Positions 44,458 through 53,465 of a DNA stretch of 64,000 nucleotides are shown here, in pieces. Each line of letters begins with the position of its first letter. Position 1 is the stretch's first letter. The stretch spans positions 2,912,501-2,976,500 of the forward strand of contig NZ_CP113162.1 of assembly GCF_029030725.1 (NCBI RefSeq). Direction: 5' to 3'. The notes beneath the pieces were generated by a model that was not told the origin of the DNA, did no database searches, and saw nothing but the letters and a program-made list of their open reading frames with translations. The stretch is from [Pseudomonas] carboxydohydrogena. GTDB lineage: Bacteria > Pseudomonadota > Alphaproteobacteria > Rhizobiales > Xanthobacteraceae. The position numbers were made by a program, and so were the translations under genes.

Positions 44458-46578
44458 TCACGCGGACGATTCCGGCGCGACCGCAAGCGGAGCCGGACGC
44501 TTCCGCCATTGCCAGAAGAGAATGGCTGCCGCCAGAACATAGCCCAACTCGTCGCTGTAGGTGAACTCGCCTAGCAAGAACAGCGCCGCCAAAAACGTGA
44601 GAATCCGCTCCACAACCGTCATTCGCGTGAACAGGAAGCCGATCGCCACCATGCCGAACAAAGCGATCGCGATCAGCGCCTTCACCGTCGCATAGGCAAC
44701 CGCCCCGTAGAAGCCGAGCACCGGCACCATCGGATCGTTGGTCTGCATCATCAGCGCGGGCGAATAGACCGCGATGAAGGGAATGACATAACCCGCGAGC
44801 GCGATGCGCATCGCCTCCCATCCGATCTTGTCGGGATTTTCCTTGGCTATCGGTGCGGCGGCGAGCGCCGCCAGCGCGACGGGCGGCGAGAGGTCCGCCA
44901 TGATGCCGTAATAGAACGCGAACATGTGGCTCACGATCAGCGGCACGCCGAGATGCGCCAATGCGGGCGCGGCCAGCGCGGCGACGATGATGTAGGTCGG
45001 GATCGTCGGAATGCCGGTGCCGAGCAGGATCGACAGCAGCATCGTCATGATCAGCGCCAGGAACAGGCTCTGCTTGCCGAGCCCGATCACCCAGCTTCCG
45101 AAGATCGTGCCGACGCCGGTCTGCGTCATCATGCCGATGATGGTGCCGACGATGGCGCAGGCCATGCCGACCGTCAGCGCCGACTTCGAGCTTTCAGCCA
45201 GCGAATCGCGGCACGCCACCAGCGTGGCGCGGCCGCCGCGCGTGATGGCCGAAAGCAGCACGAGCGCCAGCACGATCGCCGCGACGTAGCGAATATCGAC
45301 GCTGGTGCCGTTGCGGAACAGCGAGCCGATGATGAGCGCCAGACCGATCCAGAAGATGTAGCGCGTCACCTGGCCGGGGAATCCGGCGACGATGCTCGCG
45401 CCGAGGATCAGCGTCACCGTGAGGGCGAGGCCCATGCTGCCCGCGTAGAGCGGGGTGAATCCCTCGAACAGCATATAGACGAGCGCGGCCAGCGGCAGGA
45501 CCAGGTACCAGTTGTTGACCAGCGCCTTCCATGCGTTCGGAATCTCCTCCTTCTTCATGCCGACGAGGCCGTATTTGCCGGCTTCCAGATGCACCATCCA
45601 GAACGCGGAAAAGAAATACAGGATCGCCGGAATGAGCGCGGCCTGCACGATGACGGTGTATTGCACACCGAGGGTCTCGGCCATGATGAAGGCGACCGCC
45701 CCCATCACCGGCGGCATGATCTGCCCGCCCATCGAGGCTGTGGCTTCGACACCGGCCGCGAAGGCGCGGCGATAGCCGAACCGGATCATCAGCGGAATGG
45801 TGAACTGGCCCACCGTCACCACGTTGGCGACGCCCGAGCCGGAAATGGTGCCCATCATGCCCGAGGCGACCACGGCGACCTTCGCAGGCCCGCCGCGCGT
45901 GCCGCCGAACAGGCCGAGCGACACATCGGTGAAGAGCTGGATCATGCCCGCGCGTTCGAGGAACGAGCCGAACAGGATGAACAGGAAGATGTAGGTCGCC
46001 GACACGTAGATCGGCACGCCATAGAAGCCTTCGGTGCCGTAGGACAGATGCGTGACGATCTGATCGAAATAGTAGCCGCGATGATCGAACGGCGCCGGCA
46101 GATACTGGCCGAACGCCCAATAAACGATACAGGCGCCGCACATCAGCGGCAGCGCCCACCCCATCAGCCGGCGCGTCGCGTCGAAGATCAGAAGGCCGAG
46201 CACGGTGCCGACGACGAGATCGAGATGAGTGGGATCGCCGTCGCGCTGAATGAGGTCGGCGTAATAGAGCCATTGATAAAGGCCGCAATAGAAGCCGACG
46301 CCGCCCGTGACCCAGCCCAGCAGACGCTGCCAGTTGGTCTTCGCGGTAAAGTTGGCGACAAGGCCGTAGGACAAGAGGATCAGGAAGCCGACATGGATGC
46401 CGCGCACCGCCTGACTCGGAATGAAGTTCCAGGCGGCTACCATGATCTGGAAGGCGGCGAACGCGATGCCGATGACATAGGCCATATGCCCCCACCAGCC
46501 GGGGCCGAAACCTTCCGGAAAGCCATGCTCGAAATTATCGAGATCGACCTTGATGTGTTCTTCTTGTCCTTGCAGCAT
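44458..46578 (-). CDS. TRAP transporter permease, 4TM/12TM fusion (TAXI type)
   Basis: Fused small and large membrane subunits of a TRAP transporter in a single 706-residue protein. The N-terminal four helices (about 30-160) are DctQ-like. The remainder is DctM-like with the GSGVANVVTVGQFTIPLMIRFGY and GGQIMPPVMGAVAFIMAE motifs repeated in the second half as GTGIPTIPTYIIVAALAAPAL. It imports a solute with Na+ or H+, together with the TAXI binding protein encoded 150 nt upstream. Confidence 0.94.
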   Translation of the reverse strand: MLQGQEEHIKVDLDNFEHGFPEGFGPGWWGHMAYVIGIAFAAFQIMVAAWNFIPSQAVRGIHVGFLILLSYGLVANFTAKTNWQRLLGWVTGGVGFYCGLYQWLYYADLIQRDGDPTHLDLVVGTVLGLLIFDATRRLMGWALPLMCGACIVYWAFGQYLPAPFDHRGYYFDQIVTHLSYGTEGFYGVPIYVSATYIFLFILFGSFLERAGMIQLFTDVSLGLFGGTRGGPAKVAVVASGMMGTISGSGVANVVTVGQFTIPLMIRFGYRRAFAAGVEATASMGGQIMPPVMGAVAFIMAETLGVQYTVIVQAALIPAILYFFSAFWMVHLEAGKYGLVGMKKEEIPNAWKALVNNWYLVLPLAALVYMLFEGFTPLYAGSMGLALTVTLILGASIVAGFPGQVTRYIFWIGLALIIGSLFRNGTSVDIRYVAAIVLALVLLSAITRGGRATLVACRDSLAESSKSALTVGMACAIVGTIIGMMTQTGVGTIFGSWVIGLGKQSLFLALIMTMLLSILLGTGIPTIPTYIIVAALAAPALAHLGVPLIVSHMFAFYYGIMADLSPPVALAALAAAPIAKENPDKIGWEAMRIALAGYVIPFIAVYSPALMMQTNDPMVPVLGFYGAVAYATVKALIAIALFGMVAIGFLFTRMTVVERILTFLAALFLLGEFTYSDELGYVLAAAILFWQWRKRPAPLAVAPESSA

Positions 46579-46671
46579 CGGTATTCCCCACCTTTATCGA
46601 TGCAGCGACGCTCAAATCGTCGCCTTGTGACGCGCCCGTGACGCTTGATCCGCGTTCTTCATGGGCCCGAG

Positions 46672-46706
46672 ATATGGATGGCCGGGACTAAGCCCGGCCA
46701 TCTTTC
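46672..46706. repeat. Short palindromic intergenic repeat
   Basis: GATGGCCGGG and CCCGGCCATC are perfect 10-bp arms around a short loop, between the TAXI gene stop and the permease start. The core resembles the ends of the element at 11895-12017. It may attenuate transcription from the binding protein into the permease. Confidence 0.65.
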
Positions 46707-46731
46707 AGTTCAATACCGTTTTCCGGAATTC

Positions 46732-47685
46732 TTATTTGAGAATCCCTTTTTCCTTGTAGTAACGGATCGCGCCCGGATGCAGCGGCGCGGGGCTGCCCGA
46801 AGCCGCCGTCTCCAGCTTGATGCTCTTGCCGGCCGCGTGCGCGTTGGCCAGCTCCGGCAGGTTCTCGAAGATCTGCTTGGTCATCTGATAGGCGACATCA
46901 TCCGAGACGTCGGAGTTGGTCACAAGATAATTGACCACCGCGGCGGTTTCCACGTCGGACTTCTGGCCGGTATAGGTGTTGGCCGGAATGATGACCGACA
47001 CGAACGGAGGGCCGATCTTCTCGACCGTCGCCTTCGGGACCGCCACCACATTGATCTCGGTCGAGCTCGACAGATCCTTCAACGAAGCGACGCCGAGGCC
47101 CGCCGACTGCAAGGTCGCGTCGAGCTGACGATTCTTCATCAGATCGACCGATTCCGCGAACGGCAGGTATTGCACCTGCTTGAGATCCTTGTAGCTCATG
47201 CCCGCGGCCTTGAGGATCGCGCGCGAGTTCAGTTCGGTGCCGGACTTCGGCGCGCCGACGGAAAGGGTCTTGCCCTTCAGATCGGCCAGCGTCTTGATCC
47301 CGCTCTCGGAGGTCGCGACGATCTGGATGTAGTTCGGATAGATCGCCGCGATGGTGCGCAGCTTGGTGAGCTTCTTCTTGAAACCCGCTTCCTCGTCGCC
47401 CTCGACAGCCGCCTTGAGCGAATCGCCGAGCGTGAAGGCCAGCTCGCCACGGCCCTGCTCGATCAGATTGAGATTTTCGACCGACGCCTTGGTGGCCTGC
47501 ACCTGTGCGCGGATACCCGGAATCTTGTCGCCGTAGATTTTGCCGATCGCGACGCCGAGCGGATAATAAACGCCGGACGTGCCGCCGGTCAGGATGTTGA
47601 TGAACTGCTCGGCATGCGCTGCCGGGGCCGTCATGCTCATCGCCGTGACCAGTGCGGCGACCGTGGATACGAACTTGAACCTCAT
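46732..47685 (-). CDS. TAXI family TRAP solute-binding protein
   Basis: Periplasmic binding protein. The 317-residue product has a signal peptide (ends near AHAEQ at 26) and the TAXI signature ILTGGTSGVYYPLGVAIGKIY, then GKTLSVGAPKSGTELNSRAIL and LHPGAIRYYKEKGI at the end. TAXI proteins bind glutamate, alpha-ketoglutarate or unknown solutes; the ligand here is not evident. GGGAGG lies 6 nt before the ATG. It is the first gene of the TAXI / permease / DUF1850-TPR / prpE run. Confidence 0.93.
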   Translation of the reverse strand: MRFKFVSTVAALVTAMSMTAPAAHAEQFINILTGGTSGVYYPLGVAIGKIYGDKIPGIRAQVQATKASVENLNLIEQGRGELAFTLGDSLKAAVEGDEEAGFKKKLTKLRTIAAIYPNYIQIVATSESGIKTLADLKGKTLSVGAPKSGTELNSRAILKAAGMSYKDLKQVQYLPFAESVDLMKNRQLDATLQSAGLGVASLKDLSSSTEINVVAVPKATVEKIGPPFVSVIIPANTYTGQKSDVETAAVVNYLVTNSDVSDDVAYQMTKQIFENLPELANAHAAGKSIKLETAASGSPAPLHPGAIRYYKEKGILK

Positions 47686-47729
47686 AATCCCTCCCTGGGT
47701 TTTTTTGTAGTTGCCGGGAGGTTGAACGG

Positions 47730-48986
47730 ATGAGCGCCTTCGGTCAACTTCTTCTATCGGCGGGGATTCGCATGACGTTAGACATTCGTATCAGACCGGG
47801 TCGCCGATTTCCTGCGCGCCGCAACGCCGCCTGCGCGGTACCGGTGCTGATATATCTTGCGGTTACGGGGCTTCCGGCGGCGGCCGCCGCGCCCGCGCAG
47901 CAGACCGCCACTACGCCCGCTGCCCCTTCCCAAATTAACGAATACCGCCAAAAACTTGCCTCCTACCAAAAAGCGCGGGAGCATTTCGAGGCAAAGGCCG
48001 AGGCTTACTGGTCCGCGGTCACGGAGAAGCGGCGCCTGCGCAATGCCCGCCGCCGTAACGGCGAAACTATCGGCGCGGGAGATTACGTCCTGACGCAGCC
48101 GCCGGTTTATACCGGGCCACCGAGGCCGGTCGATCCGGCTGCTCCGCACAAGCCGCCGCCGAAACAGCCGCCCCTGCCCGTGGTGACGGATTTCGTCCGC
48201 CACGCCGCCGAACAGTTCCAGTTCACGCCGTCCCGCCCGCGCAGCGAGGGCGAATTCAAGAAAGCCTATGCCGCGGTCGCGGCCTCGCTCGGCGTGAGCC
48301 GCGAGCAGGCGGTGCGGGTCTACTGCTTCGAGGCGGGCGGTAACGGCAAATACGATGTGCAGGCTGGCCTCGAATTTCCCCGCCCCAACGCCCGTGCGAT
48401 CTCGACCGCGCTCGGCTACAACCAGTTACTGACGACCAACACGGTCGAGGTTCTCGCCGAACAGGGCGACGGCATCCTCGCCGGCCTCACCGCCGCCATG
48501 CATCGCGCGCCGGAGCCGCACCGCAAGGCCATGGCCAGCAAGATCGCCGTGCTGCGCAGGATGGTCGCCTTCGCCAAATCCGTGCCCGACGAGTGGAGCG
48601 CGCACGCGCGGCTCGCCAAGACCCCGAAGGGTCTCGCCATCCACGCGCTCAATCTCGATGTGGATATCGGGCCATGGCTGCAAACGCACAAGCTTTTGAC
48701 CTCGGTCCACTTCGCGCGGCACAGGGGTTACACAAAACCGCTGAGCGCGGCCGAACTGGAGATGATGAACCTCACCGGCGACGGCAACGGCTTCGACATG
48801 GTGTCGATGCCGCAGGCGTTGCGCGTGCAGGTGCCGACCTCGAACTTCTTCCAGCGGGGCGGCTATGAGCGCAATCCGGTCGCCAGCCGCAACAACACGG
48901 TGGCGAAACTGATCGCCGCCACCAATGCGCGGATGGACGCAGAGAGCAGCCGTCCCGGCGCAAAGGAACTCGCCGCCGCGTTTTGA
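47730..48986 (+). CDS. Hypothetical exported protein, lysozyme-like region
   Basis: A 418-residue protein with a hydrophobic export segment at about 36-54 after a basic stretch, a Pro-rich linker (about 105-150), and a conserved-looking C-terminal domain with YCFEAGGNGKYDVQAGLEF and ALGYNQLLTTNTVEVLAEQG. The glutamate in CFEAGG and the GYNQLL stretch recall lytic transglycosylase folds, but I cannot confirm catalysis. ATG 47730 follows GGGAGG; only 44 nt separate it from the divergent TAXI gene start. Confidence 0.7.
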   Translation: MSAFGQLLLSAGIRMTLDIRIRPGRRFPARRNAACAVPVLIYLAVTGLPAAAAAPAQQTATTPAAPSQINEYRQKLASYQKAREHFEAKAEAYWSAVTEKRRLRNARRRNGETIGAGDYVLTQPPVYTGPPRPVDPAAPHKPPPKQPPLPVVTDFVRHAAEQFQFTPSRPRSEGEFKKAYAAVAASLGVSREQAVRVYCFEAGGNGKYDVQAGLEFPRPNARAISTALGYNQLLTTNTVEVLAEQGDGILAGLTAAMHRAPEPHRKAMASKIAVLRRMVAFAKSVPDEWSAHARLAKTPKGLAIHALNLDVDIGPWLQTHKLLTSVHFARHRGYTKPLSAAELEMMNLTGDGNGFDMVSMPQALRVQVPTSNFFQRGGYERNPVASRNNTVAKLIAATNARMDAESSRPGAKELAAAF

Positions 48987-49008
48987 AGCGCGGCGGCGAG
49001 GGATTAAC

Positions 49009-49572
49009 CTAGCAGTTGCTCATGCATGCCTTGTTATGCGCATCCGGGCGCGGGTCCTGAACGAACCCGTCGCGGTTTGGCATCTTCACAGCAGCGAGCG
49101 ACCTGGCGTCGAGCGTCGCGTTGTCCGGCACCAGACCGTTCAGATTGAGAACGTAGGCCGACACCGCATAGACCTCGTCGTTGGTCAGGGACTGCGGCGC
49201 ATTCAGCGGCATCGCCCGGCGGATATAGTCGAACAGCGTCGGCGCGTAGGGCCAGAAGCTGCCGACCGTCTTCACCGGCTTCGGCGTGGCGAGCGTGCCC
49301 TGCCCGCCGACGAGTTTGTCGCCGAGGCCACCCTCGCCCTTCTCGCCGTGGCATGACGCGCACTGGGCCGCAAACACCTCGTGCCCCTGCGCGACGCTGC
49401 CCTTCCCCGGCGGCAAGGCCTTTCCGTCGCGGTCGATGTCGATATTCCAGGCGGCGATTTCCGCCGGAGTCGCGACTTTCCCGAAACCGTATTTCGGCTG
49501 CGCATCGGCGGCCGTCGCGGCGGCGAGAACAACAATCGCGGCGCCTGCCAGCTTAAGCCTTGACGTTCGCAT
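49009..49572 (-). CDS. c-type cytochrome, partner of SoxC-like oxidoreductase (copy 1)
   Basis: A 187-residue periplasmic cytochrome c: signal peptide (ends near ADAQ at 25), one haem site CASCH at 71-75 and a probable Met ligand at 121 (RRAMPLNAP). It overlaps the end of the SoxC-like gene by 20 nt and starts at ATG 49572 with GGGAGG 7 nt upstream. It is clearly related along its whole length to the cytochrome at 51214-51783 (shared YGFGK, VKTV.S.WPYA.TLFDYI and MPN.DGF segments). It probably takes electrons from the molybdenum enzyme. Two C-terminal cysteines (ACMSNC) are unusual. Confidence 0.92.
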   Translation of the reverse strand: MRTSRLKLAGAAIVVLAAATAADAQPKYGFGKVATPAEIAAWNIDIDRDGKALPPGKGSVAQGHEVFAAQCASCHGEKGEGGLGDKLVGGQGTLATPKPVKTVGSFWPYAPTLFDYIRRAMPLNAPQSLTNDEVYAVSAYVLNLNGLVPDNATLDARSLAAVKMPNRDGFVQDPRPDAHNKACMSNC

Positions 49573-50845
49573 TGCTGACCTCCCCGCTCTCCGCGATCGA
49601 CCACGGCTGCATCGCATTGTTGTGATAGAACGACTTCAAGCCGCGCACCGCTTTCAACTCCGCGAAGCTCGGCTGCACATAGCCGGTCTCGTCGGTCGCG
49701 CGGCTCATGATGACTGTAGGCTTGCCGTCCCACACCCAGGGGAAGCGGAAACGCGTCAAAGCGCGGGTGAATATCGGCTCCTGGAGTGTCGCCGACTGCC
49801 AGGTCTTGCCGCCATCGGTGGTGATATCGACCTTGGCGATCTTGCCGTGGCCGGTCCATGCGATGCCGGTGATCTCGTTGAAGCCTTTTTCGATCTTCTG
49901 CGTGCCTGATGGACGCGTGATGATCGACTTCGCTTCCATATAGAAAGTGAACTGCCGCGCCGTGCCGTCCGGCATGGAGTCGGTATATTTCGACGTCTCC
50001 TCGCGGGAATAGGCTGGCTCGTTCGTGACATGCAGGCGGCGCACCCACTTGACACTCATGTTGCCTTCAAAACCCGGCAGGAAAACGCGCAGCGGATAAC
50101 CCTGCGCGGGGCGCAGCCGCTCGCCATTCTGGCTGTAGACCAGCATGGCATCCTCGAGGCATTTCTCGATCGGAATGCTGCGGGTCAGCGCCGCCGCATC
50201 CGCGCCCTCCGCGACGATCCATTTTGCGTCCGGCTTCAGACCGACATCATCCAGAACCGTCTTCAGCGGAACGCCGGTCCATTCGGCACAACTCGTCAGT
50301 CCAACGAGATCCGACGCCGTCTTGCCGTAGATCGCCTCGAACCCCGGATTGCCCGAACATTCGAGGAAGTGGATGCGGGACACGGACGGATAGCGCCGGA
50401 TCTGATCCATGGTGAAGATCGTCGGCCTTTCCACGAGGCCGTGAATCATCAGCCGGTGCTGCGCCGGATCGATCTCCGGGATGCCGCCATGATGGCGCTC
50501 GTAGAACACGCCGTTCGGCGTGATGATGCCGTCGAGCTCCTGCAAGGGCGTGCGGGTCGAGGCCGATGTGTACTGCTTCAGGTTTTTTGGGACGTTGCGG
50601 ATGACCTTCTTCTCGAAAGGCGACGGCGTGCCGTAAAGCTGGCCACCGGTGTCCGCGCCGGGCACCTTCATCCATTCCGGGATGTTCGGCGGCCCGTTCG
50701 GATCGCCCGCCGGATCGAGCGCGGCCGCCTTGCCTCCACTCGCCGCCGCAATCGCCGCGCCGCCCAGCATCGCCGAGCCCGCGCCGATAAACTGTCGCCG
50801 CGTCGCCGCAGACGCGCGGCCGGAATCCTTCTGTCGTGATGTCAC
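49553..50845 (-). CDS. soxC: SoxC-type sulfite dehydrogenase, molybdopterin subunit (copy 1)
   Basis: Sulfite-oxidase-family molybdenum enzyme exported folded by Tat. The 430-residue protein has a Tat signal TRRQFIGAGSA (Arg16-Arg17), the molybdenum-ligating Cys163 in HFLECSGN, the FERHHGG-like YERHHGGIPEID motif and the C-terminal Mo-co dimerisation domain (VDITTDGGKTWQSA, WVWDGKP). It matches SoxC rather than short SorA. Real sulfur substrate is unproved. It is followed by an overlapping cytochrome c gene, as SoxCD and SorAB are. Confidence 0.9.
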   Translation of the reverse strand: MTSRQKDSGRASAATRRQFIGAGSAMLGGAAIAAASGGKAAALDPAGDPNGPPNIPEWMKVPGADTGGQLYGTPSPFEKKVIRNVPKNLKQYTSASTRTPLQELDGIITPNGVFYERHHGGIPEIDPAQHRLMIHGLVERPTIFTMDQIRRYPSVSRIHFLECSGNPGFEAIYGKTASDLVGLTSCAEWTGVPLKTVLDDVGLKPDAKWIVAEGADAAALTRSIPIEKCLEDAMLVYSQNGERLRPAQGYPLRVFLPGFEGNMSVKWVRRLHVTNEPAYSREETSKYTDSMPDGTARQFTFYMEAKSIITRPSGTQKIEKGFNEITGIAWTGHGKIAKVDITTDGGKTWQSATLQEPIFTRALTRFRFPWVWDGKPTVIMSRATDETGYVQPSFAELKAVRGLKSFYHNNAMQPWSIAESGEVSNANVKA

Positions 50846-51213
50846 GTTGCCCTCCCTGCAAACATATTTCGCACGAGATATTCCGATCGGACTTGCCTTT
50901 GGGATTACGTCCCGAGGCCGCCAGCCGGTTCAAACAAACCGAAGACATCATCTCCATGAGTCTTCGGACCTCGATACTCATCCAGGATCGGGAGAGCGTC
51001 AATTTTCCCAACATACGATACGATTTTTGCGATCATGCACCGCATCGCAGCGATCTTATCCTCTCAAGAGCATCGAATATGCCGTGCTGTTCTCTCATTC
51101 TTCGGGACGTGTGCGAGTGCTGCGCACAATGCGCACCGCGCTGTCCATGAAAAAGAGCGCCTCTTGCGAAGCGCTCTTTCCAGTCCATCGCCAATTGCAG
51201 CGACTACGCGCCG
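50846..51213. other. Intergenic region between the two oxidoreductase modules
   Basis: About 370 nt. It holds the terminator of module 2 (51150-51180) and must hold the promoter of module 1. No gene is evident. Confidence 0.5.
51150..51180 (-). terminator. Terminator after the copy-2 cytochrome gene
   Basis: AAAGAGCGC and GCGCTCTTT (9-bp arms, 51152-51160 and 51171-51179) form a hairpin; on the minus strand it is followed by TTTTTC. It lies about 35 nt past the cytochrome stop. Confidence 0.85.
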
Positions 51214-51783
51214 TTAGTGATACAGCTCCAATTCGGGCCGGCTGTCGGGAATGAAGCCGTCCTTGTTGGGCATTGCGACCTTCGGAAGGGTCTGCGCGTT
51301 CATCACTTCGGTCAGTTTGATGACCTTGCCTTCCGCAAGAATGTAAGCGACCACGCTGTAGACCTGATCGTCGGTCAGCGAGCCCGGCGCGCTGAACGGC
51401 ATCGCTCGCTTGATGTAATCGAACAGCGTCGTGGCGTAGGGCCAATAGCTTTCGACGGTCTTGACCGGCGTCTTGGTCGCCAGCGAGCCACGACCACCGA
51501 GCAGCTTGTCGCCGCCGATTCCCTTCGCCGGATTTCCCTCCAACTTGTCGCCGTGACAAATCGCGCAATTATCGGCAAAGACGGTCGCGCCGGCTTTCGC
51601 GGTGCCGCTGCCAGCGGGAAGCCCCCGTCCGGACGGCGGGATCGAGAAATATCTGGCGATATCCTGATCGGTGGCCTGCTTGCCGAAGCCATAGTGATCG
51701 ATGATCGATTGAGCCTGTGCGCTGCCTGAAAGCATCAGGACGACGCCCGCAATCAGCAACAGGGTTTTTTTATGCATGGACAT
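51214..51783 (-). CDS. c-type cytochrome, partner of SoxC-like oxidoreductase (copy 2)
   Basis: A 189-residue periplasmic cytochrome c with a signal peptide (ends near AQAQ at 25), haem site CAICH at 73-77 and a Met ligand candidate at 128 (KRAMPFSAP). It overlaps the SoxC-like gene end by 14 nt; GGGGAGG lies 7 nt before the ATG, nearly the same ribosome-binding site and overlap layout as copy 1. A terminator follows. Confidence 0.92.
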   Translation of the reverse strand: MSMHKKTLLLIAGVVLMLSGSAQAQSIIDHYGFGKQATDQDIARYFSIPPSGRGLPAGSGTAKAGATVFADNCAICHGDKLEGNPAKGIGGDKLLGGRGSLATKTPVKTVESYWPYATTLFDYIKRAMPFSAPGSLTDDQVYSVVAYILAEGKVIKLTEVMNAQTLPKVAMPNKDGFIPDSRPELELYH

Positions 51784-53173
51784 TGGTGACCTCCCCTGCC
51801 TCGCTCACGGCCCAGCTCTGAATCGCATTGAGATGGTAGATCGACCCGAACGGACCATTCGATCCGCGAATGTCCACCAGTTGCTTCAACGTCGGCTGCA
51901 CGTATCCGGTCTCATCGATGCACCGGCTTTGCAGGACGGCCGCCTTGCCATCCCACATCCACGGGAAGCTGAAGCGCACCGTGCACATCGGCTCCGGCGT
52001 CGAATCGATCCGGGCCGGATACCAGGTCTTGCCGCCATCCATCGACACGTCCACGGACTGGATGCGCCCGCGGCCGGTCCAGGCCAGACCCTGGATGTTG
52101 TAGAAACCCGGCCCCGGCAGTTTCATATCGCCTGACGGGAAGGTGATGACCGACTTCGCATCCATGTCCAGACTGAAGATGCGCGCCTTGCCGTTGCCGA
52201 GGAGGTCGGTGTACTTGGACGTCTCCTCGCGCGTCATGAACGGCTTGTCGCTCACGTCCAGCCGCCGCAGCCATTTGATGTGCGTGTTGCCCTCGTAACC
52301 GGGCAGCAGAAGCCGCAGCGGATAGCCCTGCTCCGGACGGATGGCTTCGCCGTTCTGTCCGTAAACGATGAGCGCATCCTTGAGCATCTTCTCGATCGGG
52401 ATGGAGCGCGTCATCACCGCGGCATCGCTGCCCTCGGCGAGCACCCAGGCGGCGCCGTCCTTCAGTCCGACTTCGCGGGCGAAGGTCGAAAACTGCACCC
52501 CCGTCCACTCCGACGTGCTGAGCAGGCCATGCGTGCCCTGCACGGTCTTCATGGTCGGCTTATTCCATTCCGTCAGCCCGTTGCCGGAGCACTCGATGAA
52601 ATGCTTGCGGGTGACGCTGGGCAGCCGCTTGATGTCGGCCATCGAAAAGGTCATCGGCTTGTTGACCATGCCGTGGACCAGCATGGTGTGCCGGGCCGGA
52701 TCGATCGTCGGAATGCCGCCATGGTGGCGCTCGAAATGAAGACCCGACGGCGTGATGTTGCCGAGGCCCCGGTCCAGCGGCGTCAGGCTCCACGAGGTGT
52801 TTTCATTCGGGGTCGGATAACGCACCCGAACCTCGGTTTCGAACTGCGACCGCGAGCCATAACCGCCATCGGCTCCCACGGGACGCCCCTGCTCCTTGGT
52901 CGGATCGTCAGGAGTATCGAAATACACCGCACCGGGAGGCGCCTTGGCGGCCTCGGCGTGCGCAAATCTCATGGCTCCGAGTGCGCCTGCGGCAGAACCT
53001 GCCGCAAACAAAAAACCGCGCCGGCTCGATAGCCCCCTTTGGGGAAACATGCCTTCCTTGCAATCGCACTCGTCTTCGGCGCGTTGCGCAATCTGGCGCT
53101 GCTCGGCCAGCACCATCTGTTCGGCCATATGACGGGCTTTCTCGTCATAAACGGCCCTTCCGTTACTCTTCAT
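51770..53173 (-). CDS. soxC: SoxC-type sulfite dehydrogenase, molybdopterin subunit (copy 2)
   Basis: A 467-residue paralogue of the enzyme at 49553-50845. The molybdenum ligand is Cys195 (HFIECSGN). FERHHGGIPTID, ETSKYTDLL and VDVSMDGGKTWYPA align with copy 1. The Tat motif SSRRGFLFAAGSAAGA sits at 49-64, after an unusually long 48-residue polar leader with Cys36 and Cys38 (ECDC). ATG 53173 is supported by GGGAGAG upstream; 53197 has none. The substrate is inferred to be sulfite or a sulfur intermediate. It faces a TetR gene across 290 nt. Confidence 0.9.
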   Translation of the reverse strand: MKSNGRAVYDEKARHMAEQMVLAEQRQIAQRAEDECDCKEGMFPQRGLSSRRGFLFAAGSAAGALGAMRFAHAEAAKAPPGAVYFDTPDDPTKEQGRPVGADGGYGSRSQFETEVRVRYPTPNENTSWSLTPLDRGLGNITPSGLHFERHHGGIPTIDPARHTMLVHGMVNKPMTFSMADIKRLPSVTRKHFIECSGNGLTEWNKPTMKTVQGTHGLLSTSEWTGVQFSTFAREVGLKDGAAWVLAEGSDAAVMTRSIPIEKMLKDALIVYGQNGEAIRPEQGYPLRLLLPGYEGNTHIKWLRRLDVSDKPFMTREETSKYTDLLGNGKARIFSLDMDAKSVITFPSGDMKLPGPGFYNIQGLAWTGRGRIQSVDVSMDGGKTWYPARIDSTPEPMCTVRFSFPWMWDGKAAVLQSRCIDETGYVQPTLKQLVDIRGSNGPFGSIYHLNAIQSWAVSEAGEVTNVHA

Positions 53174-53325
53174 GGTTCTCTCCCTAAGAGATGTCATGGG
53201 TTTCTGGCGGTATCCGCTACGCCTAGCGGGACCGCGTCTTCGAGATGCGGGTGAAATCCTCCCTGTTCCGCACGCCGCCTGCCGCTTTTTGCGGATGGCC
53301 ATGGCGCAATCGCTCCGGAAGCCTA

Positions 53326-53339
53326 CCTACTAGAAGGTT
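53326..53339. promoter_or_regulatory. Candidate TetR operator upstream of the copy-2 module
   Basis: ACCTACTAGAAGGT matches its reverse complement at 12 of 14 positions (ACCT-N-CTAG-N-AGGT). It lies between the divergent soxC-like and tetR genes, the usual place for a TetR site. Not tested. Confidence 0.45.
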
Positions 53340-53465
53340 TGTCGTAAAGTCCGATGACGGCGCGCTGGCAGCCGTTGCACAGCAGGGCGGCCCGACAATT
53401 TAGCGTGGGTATTTGCGCACGATTAACGTATAAGTTGCAGGACGATACGACAGGACAGCCGCCCG

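Noticed and set aside
44926-46641. A 571-codon open frame antisense to the TRAP permease
   Set aside because: It is Asp/Arg/His-rich shadow sequence; the minus strand encodes a clear TRAP permease.
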